Notes under the pieces: generated by a model
Database searches by the model: none
What the model saw: only the letters and a program-made list of their open reading frames with translations
What the model was told of the DNA's origin: nothing
In this document: piece after piece, positions 58,451-64,000 of the stretch
Layout: each line of letters begins with the position of its first letter
How positions within the stretch are numbered: the first letter of the stretch is position 1
Source of the DNA: Miscanthus floridulus
Taxonomy: Eukaryota > Streptophyta > Magnoliopsida > Poales > Poaceae
NCBI RefSeq assembly: GCF_019320115.1
Contig: NC_089587.1
Span: 83,810,384 to 83,874,383, forward strand
Direction of reading: 5' to 3'
DNA length: 64,000 nt
Made by a program: the position numbers and the translations under genes

Positions 58451-61400
58451 TGTAGCACCCTATTTTAAGAACAAAATCAGATACACACCATATGTGAGCC
58501 TAGGAAGTCAAATCTCACATATAGCTACAAATAAGGGTAATATTATAAGACAATGCTTAATACATAGCATATTAGTATAAAGAATACAACCTCAGAGTAT
58601 AGATAGTAGAAAGGAAACTTTGATCTTCAGGTGAAGACTCCACTTCCACAGGGACAATTGACTCGTTGATCACAAGCCTAATTTCTCCAAACTCTAGCAA
58701 TCTGGTACCCATCTAAGATTTTTCCAAAGATTTAAAAAGTAAAGCAAGCATAAGTACATGTTGTACTCAACAAATATAACATGGGGTTCATGAGGCTCAA
58801 AAGGTTGGCACTGGTTTAACTGCGATTAGCTTTTAATTGCCACAATTTTAGCACAGGAGTAGCAACAAGTTTATCACAAGCCCATATAAACACATGATCA
58901 GGTAAACATGAATAATGAATAGCATAAATAGTAATCATTAATGAGCAACTTCATCATCATATCATTAGTGTTCATCATCTATTCCGTAAGGGTTCCAAGG
59001 CCACTCGTGACCATGAGCACGATTGTTATAATAGTTTTACACTCTGCAGAGGTTGTACACTTTCACTATGAGTTGTGATTTACCCTTTTGCCCGAGGTGA
59101 TCAGCCTCTTGACCCACTACCAAGGAAGGTCAGCAGGTTTCACTATGAAGCCTTTCAAAGGTTCGTCTAACAAGTTAGGGCCATTAGATTCACTCGGCAA
59201 ACAGATATAGGAACCCCCCTGTTGAATGGCACAATTCCATCACAGCTATACACATAAGAGTAGAGGCTATCCTATACCCAATTCGGCAAGCCATTCTTAC
59301 ACCAATAAAGGTAACCTCTAATAGGCTAGAAAAGGTCCTCATACTGAGCTAAAGTTAGAGCCACGTAGCCCTCATAGCTGTACTGTAAGTCTTGGATGTT
59401 TGCTTACAGATAAGTCCTTAGGGAGAGGAATCTAGAGCACCATAAAAACAGCCCAATGCTATATCCCCCTTGTTCCATGTTGCTAAAAAGCATCTTTTAG
59501 TGTTTATTGCATGTACCATTAGTCAAGTTATAAGATCATGGTTGTAGTTGAGCACTAGCCAAGCTACCCAATGCAATAATCAGTAGGTGACAAGGATTCT
59601 AGGATATCAAATAGCTAGGTAAATTACTATGGTTGCCAAGGTAGACACATGCATATGATTAAAATGATATTAAGGTGAATAGGACAACAAGGAAGATCCC
59701 ATGCTATACTTGCCTTAAACTTAGATCCTTCTTCCAATCCAAATCTTCAAAGATCTGCTTCTTGATTCACCACATATAGCTCACTGACTGGACAAGATCA
59801 TAACGCACCACACAAGCATCCATGCAATCATACAAGAAGCAAATAATAGAACTAAATTAGAACAGTACACCAGACATATGAAACAGCGAGTAAAAAGGTT
59901 TTAAAGATGTTCTACACGTTGCTACGAACACACAGACGCGAAAAGCACGCTAATCGGAGCTATGGTTAAAAAGATACAACTACCGAAAGATTTGTTTTAA
60001 AAAGGAAAACTATAAGCTTCATTTATTTTAATTATAAAACATACATAAGATTCTTCAAGAAAAAAATTTCTAAATTAACTTACGTCAAATTATATTTGTA
60101 TTAGAAAATTAACATAAGATTAATCTTATTTTATTTACAAAAGACTACGGTGAAAATCAATAATTGCTTTTTAATTTTAAAACTAATATAGATTAATCAA
60201 ATTACTATTTTATTCAAAAGCTTCAAACATGTTAAACAATACTGCTAATACATAGATTATGTCGTTATGAACCTAACGCAACTTGAACGGGTCAAATCAG
60301 AGTTAAAACGAAGAAGATATGGCCTACTGAAGGTAGTGGCAATTTCTTAAATAGACGAAACTTAATTTTCGAATTGAAATAAATAAAATCTGATTTTTAA
60401 ATATGCCAGTGGACTGCGGGCACTAATAGGAGAATGGGCAGGGATCCTTTAGAAAGAAACCAGGGACGACGGGTTCTATTTTGAAAAGACAGAGGGGCTC
60501 TTTTGCAAAATTGCCTGCGAAGGGGTATCTTCTAATCTGGGTCGTTGGATCAAGGATGGACGACTGTGAGCAAAAGGGGGAGATGAGGTCACCGGCGTGC
60601 TGCTTCCATGCGGTGGCGCCATGGCCAGGGTCTTGGCTCCTCATTGGAGTTCATCGATGTCGATGCTCCGGACACCGTTTGGCTTGGGAATATATCGGGG
60701 AGCAAGAGGAGAACGAAGCGAACACGATGGAGGGACTAGGGCAGCGGCGATGTGATGCTCAATGGGGTGGTTCGAGCTCGCTAGAGAAACATCAGCGATG
60801 TGGCACCAGCGGTAGAAAGCGAGGAAGGGAGCAAGGGTGGTACTTGAAACTAGCTTACCTCGCGTAGAAGCCTGGCAAGGCAGTCGCTGAGGCAGAGAGG
60901 CGGCAGAACGACGAATGCGGTGGTGGCGGATCTCCTATGGCAGTGGCGGATTCACTGTAGCTCAGAGGTGAGGCGACGACGGCTCTAGAGCGGGATAGGG
61001 AGGCAGCGCGGTGCAAGGTCACTATTTATAGGGCTAGTGGCGTGGCGCGCATGTCGAATCAGGCGGTGTCAGGGCGGCAGCGGACTCGGCAGCAGCAATG
61101 GAGTCTGACGCGGTGATAGGAGGTAGGAGAAAGGAGGGGAGAGGATGACCTATGGGGTCCATGAGTCAGAGAGAGAGAGGGCACGAGGTTGGTTTGTCAT
61201 ACACAGAGAGAGAGGAGGCGCGTGCACAGCGGCTTCGGGGCTAGGCCGGAACACGAGCTAGGCCACACGGGAGAGGAGAAGAGCGGCGATGCGGTGCTGG
61301 GCTGCCTGCTAGGCCATTGTGGCTGGGCTGCGGGAACGGGAGCGGCCGAGCGGGCCAAATGCCGGGTAGGGAGAGGCAAAAAATAAAGAATTCCTTTTCT

Positions 61401-61811
61401 ATTTTCTTTTCCTATTTCAAAACCACATTCAAATATGAACCAAATCAAGTTTGAATAGGATTTCAAATACACTTTTCAATTCAAACAAAAATGAGCAATT
61501 TTAGTAAGTTTTCTAAAAAAATAATTTTTACAACTTTTTAAATTCTTTTATTTTCAAATTGTCTTTTCTTTTATTTCAAAGCTAATTTCAAACTCATTCC
61601 AAAAGCAATTTAAACCATTTTGAATTTTAATCAAAACTACTCAACCAAATAAATCAAATGCACCAGCATGTATGCACAACCATGTTGCTGCTCTCTATGA
61701 TAAATTTTAATTTAATAGAATTTTTATTTTTCTATATCTCATGAGTACATAAATTACCAAAATAAATCACTTTAATCCTATTTCAAAATAGGCAAATTTT
61801 AGGGTGTTACA
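58451..61811 (-). mobile_element. 3' LTR of gypsy element 3 (3361 bp)
   Basis: It begins TGTAGCACCCTATTTT and ends AAATTTTAGGGTGTTACA, giving TG...CA with inverted ends. The minus-strand polypurine tract AAGGGGGGTAGAAT lies right next to it at 61812-61825, which fixes this as the 3' LTR of a minus-oriented element. A GC-rich block (60480-61380) with chance ORFs may include the promoter. A related LTR fragment occurs at 31593. The LTR interrupts the antisense ORF of element 2. Confidence 0.85.
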
Positions 61812-62370
61812 ATTCTACCCCCCTTAAGATGAATCTCATCCTCGAGATTAGGAAGACGTCGACTAGGAGATAGGGATACTTCATCTTTAGATTCTTCTTT
61901 ACCTCCTCATGTAGTTCCATCATCTTGATAAGGATCCCACTTTACTTTTCATACCTGTTGACCTTACTCAAAGTAACTTATCAACTAATTCCAAGATTCT
62001 AATAGGTACTCCAAACAATACTCGGGTAACTTCAATCACTAGGCCACCTTTCCTTTTTAGTCCATACTATCAATTCTCTTTCTTAAAATATTCATCTTCC
62101 AACAGAGCCTTGAGAATCTCTTGGTCTATAGTAGATTCTATCGTCAATCTTCAAAACATTAATGATTCTGATTAAGTTGCTCGAACTTGGAATACAATTC
62201 TTAATTCTTGGTGTCATCCGAACTTTCTTAGCATAATTCTCCGTTGTTAAGGGCATCGGTCATGACTCTGCTTCTCCAAGCGATAGCACTTTTCCAAGTC
62301 ATAAAACCTTGAAGGCTTCAATCTAACAATGATGTCACAAAGCTCAAAACCATCTTAGTGAAGATGTCCT

Positions 62371-62595
62371 TTAGATTCTTGTGATCCACTTAGATGTCAC
62401 TTTTACGCCCCAGAAGATAGCACTTCCATGCTCCACAATGGATAACTCCACATAATATGTTGGGTAATCCAACTCACACTTCCTTAGTTGTCTTAATGAA
62501 TAAGCTACTACTTTTTCTTCTTGTATAAGGACACATCCCACGCCTTTGACAGGGTGCATCATAGTGGATATAAAGCTCTTGTCTGGATTTGGCAA
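62371..62595 (-). pseudogene. RNase H fragment of gypsy element 3
   Basis: The frame reads LPNPDKSF.. then [31 protein letters not shown]. This matches the start of gypsy RNase H (GLGCVLMQ..VIAYSSRQL). The Asp that normally precedes the G-x-G-C-V stretch is missing, and the frame ends early. Confidence 0.65.
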
Positions 62596-63068
62596 AGCTA
62601 ATACTTAGGTTTTACTTCAACCTCTTCTTGAACTCCTTCAAACACTTAGCTGAGGTCTCTTGATCCAAACTTAAAACCTTCTCAAGTAGAACTGTTAATA
62701 TCTTGATGATCTTGGATAAACCTCCCTTGAACCTCTAATCAAATCTCATCATTAAAAACTCTAAGTTTCTCCCTCACATCCTTGAGTACCACCTTTCTCA
62801 TTAGATTAACTGATTCTTCCAAGTGAGAGCTAGAGAGCATTACTGAACTTCATATGGCACCTTAGGCATTCGAACCCTTGTTAGTTTGATAGTTTGCATA
62901 GGCGTGATAGTCTATCTTCTTGATGTTCTCCAAAGGGGTTTGTTCCTCTACATTGACATCTAATAACTCACAGTCCACTTTACTTTCTTCATAGGACACA
63001 TCTTCTAGCAGGTCATTCTCTTCTTTCTTAGGTGCAGGTTGAATACCCTCATACTCAATTCTTTCTCC

Positions 63069-63449
63069 TTATGGTATTGTTAGTAGCACTGAACGTTGAG
63101 CATGCTTAATTACTCCTTTACAAGCAGATACCCAACCCTTTCCAAGAATAACATAAATGTCCATTAACTCCAAAACTATAAGGTTTGCCTCGAAGTACTT
63201 CCCTTTTATGTTAAGACTAGCTTTTGGGCATATGCGGTTTGCCTTCATTTCTCCTCCTTGAGAGTTAAGTATCAGGGGTTTCCTCATTGGAAGCATAGTT
63301 ATCTTATGATCTTCTACACATTCCCTAGATATGAATGAATGTGATGCACTGGGGTCAAACAAAACCATGGCAGTGTATGAGCTTACTTCAATCAAACCAT
63401 AAACGACCTCCTTAACTCCATGAGTGGTAATCAGATCCACATTGTTCAA
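63069..63449 (-). pseudogene. Aspartic protease of gypsy element 3, altered active site
   Basis: The 126-codon frame has AMVLFDPSASHSFIS, then RKPLILNSQGGEMKANRICP and YVILGKGWVSACKGVI. This is the full retropepsin layout of Tekay/Del elements (VLFDSGASHSFIS...VILGMDWL). The catalytic D-S-G has become D-P-S, and the M-D-W-L motif G-K-G-W-V, so it is unlikely to be active. Confidence 0.75.
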
Positions 63450-64000
63450 CCTGCCTTGAATGTAGTTTTGCTTTAACTTATTGCCTTACACCTGCTCCTT
63501 ATGGACATTCTGTTCTGACTCCTGCTGCTATTGACTCTGGCTTTGATTAATCTCGGCAAGCTTCTCAAGACAATCATTCTTATAGGTTTCAATCTGACCA
63601 CAATCATAACCTTCCTTACTAGTAGAAGTATTGGTCTTCATCAAACTGATAGTAGGAGATGACAGACATAGCTCTTGAGAACTAAAATGCTACACTTCAT
63701 TATTAGGTTGATGATACTGATCTTGATCATTACTTCCAAGCAAATTCACAGGTGTGATTGACATTCTGGTTGTGTAGGAAAACAGAGACGAGTGTTTCTT
63801 AACTGGCGTTGAAGATCAAGCTTTCTCTCCTTCTGTTTCATCTCTCGATGCTTGTTCTCAATTACATTTGCTCTATCCACCAACGTCTAATAGTCGGCAT
63901 ACACCATGGTCATCAGCTGTAGTTGCAAACCATCATTCGGTCCTTTAAAAAAGTGTTTTTGCTTCTTAGCATCACTATCCACCTCTCTTGGAGCATAGCG

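Larger units (their letters stand above)
61812..64000 (-). mobile_element. Interior of gypsy element 3 (Tekay/Del-like), deleted, runs off window
   Basis: From the LTR inwards: the integrase C-terminal end (RRLPNLEDEIHLKGG, just before the polypurine tract), an RNase H piece (62371-62595), a protease (63069-63449) and a degenerate CCHC knuckle (CGQIETYKNDC near 63580). There is no room for a full RT or integrase core, so large internal deletions have occurred. The wording of the protease fits the Tekay/Del chromovirus group. Confidence 0.65.

Noticed and set aside
60481..61386. ORFs at 60.5-61.4 kb
   Set aside because: They lie within the LTR of gypsy element 3 in a GC-rich block and lack any known domain.

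Overview
This window is nuclear DNA of a grass. It holds one apparently functional host gene in a dense, nested bed of transposons. The coding remnants are typical of grass repeats: CACTA transposases with Transposase_24 and Ulp1 parts, Ty3/gypsy polyproteins with antisense ORFs, a Tourist-like MITE and GGGACTAAAGG fold-backs. The host gene is a clock pseudo-response regulator of the PRR37/PRR73 clade. Its linker regions resemble my recollection of sorghum PRR37 (the maturity locus Ma1) most closely, so an Andropogoneae grass (sorghum, sugarcane or Miscanthus type) is likely. The species cannot be fixed from sequence alone.

Layout. 1-8150: right-hand part of a CACTA element (A), with a minus-strand Transposase_24/Ulp1 gene, hairpin-forming subterminal repeats and four ~0.5 kb tandem repeats. 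8151-11715: two pieces of an F-box gene flanking a second CACTA element (B), whose plus-strand gene carries duplicated exons. 12991-14123: a segment repeated at 43.9-44.7 kb, then another CACTA terminus. 14885-22903: the PRR37-like gene on the minus strand, eight coding exons and about 757 codons, with a 5' leader to about 23.5 kb containing upstream ORFs. 23.5-25.9 kb: a probable Helitron carrying a small-GTPase P-loop fragment, just upstream of the leader. 25.9-29.2 kb: low-copy-looking intergenic DNA with one MITE. 29.2-35.6 kb: patchwork of fragments (gypsy antisense ORF, 126-bp tandem repeat, a TFIP11/STIP-like pseudogene, an LTR fragment, a CACTA TNP2 fragment). 35.66-43.08 kb: minus-strand Tat-like gypsy element 1, with a 1579-bp solo LTR inserted in its gag. 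43.9-49.2 kb: repeat copy, an LTR plus gag start, and two LTR pieces in opposite orientations. 49.3-58.45 kb: plus-strand gypsy element 2 with 3' tandem modules and an antisense ORF. 58.45-64.0 kb: 3' LTR (3361 bp) and a deleted interior of minus-strand gypsy element 3, which lies in element 2.

The PRR37-like gene keeps its whole reading frame, good splice sites, pseudo-receiver, an LxLxL (EAR-like) motif and a CCT domain split by the last intron. All recognised transposon genes carry stops, frameshifts or deletions. No wholly new system stands out. The best leads are the upstream ORF whose stop overlaps the PRR start, the unusual CCT N-terminus, the duplicated-exon array in CACTA B, and the captured host-gene fragments.
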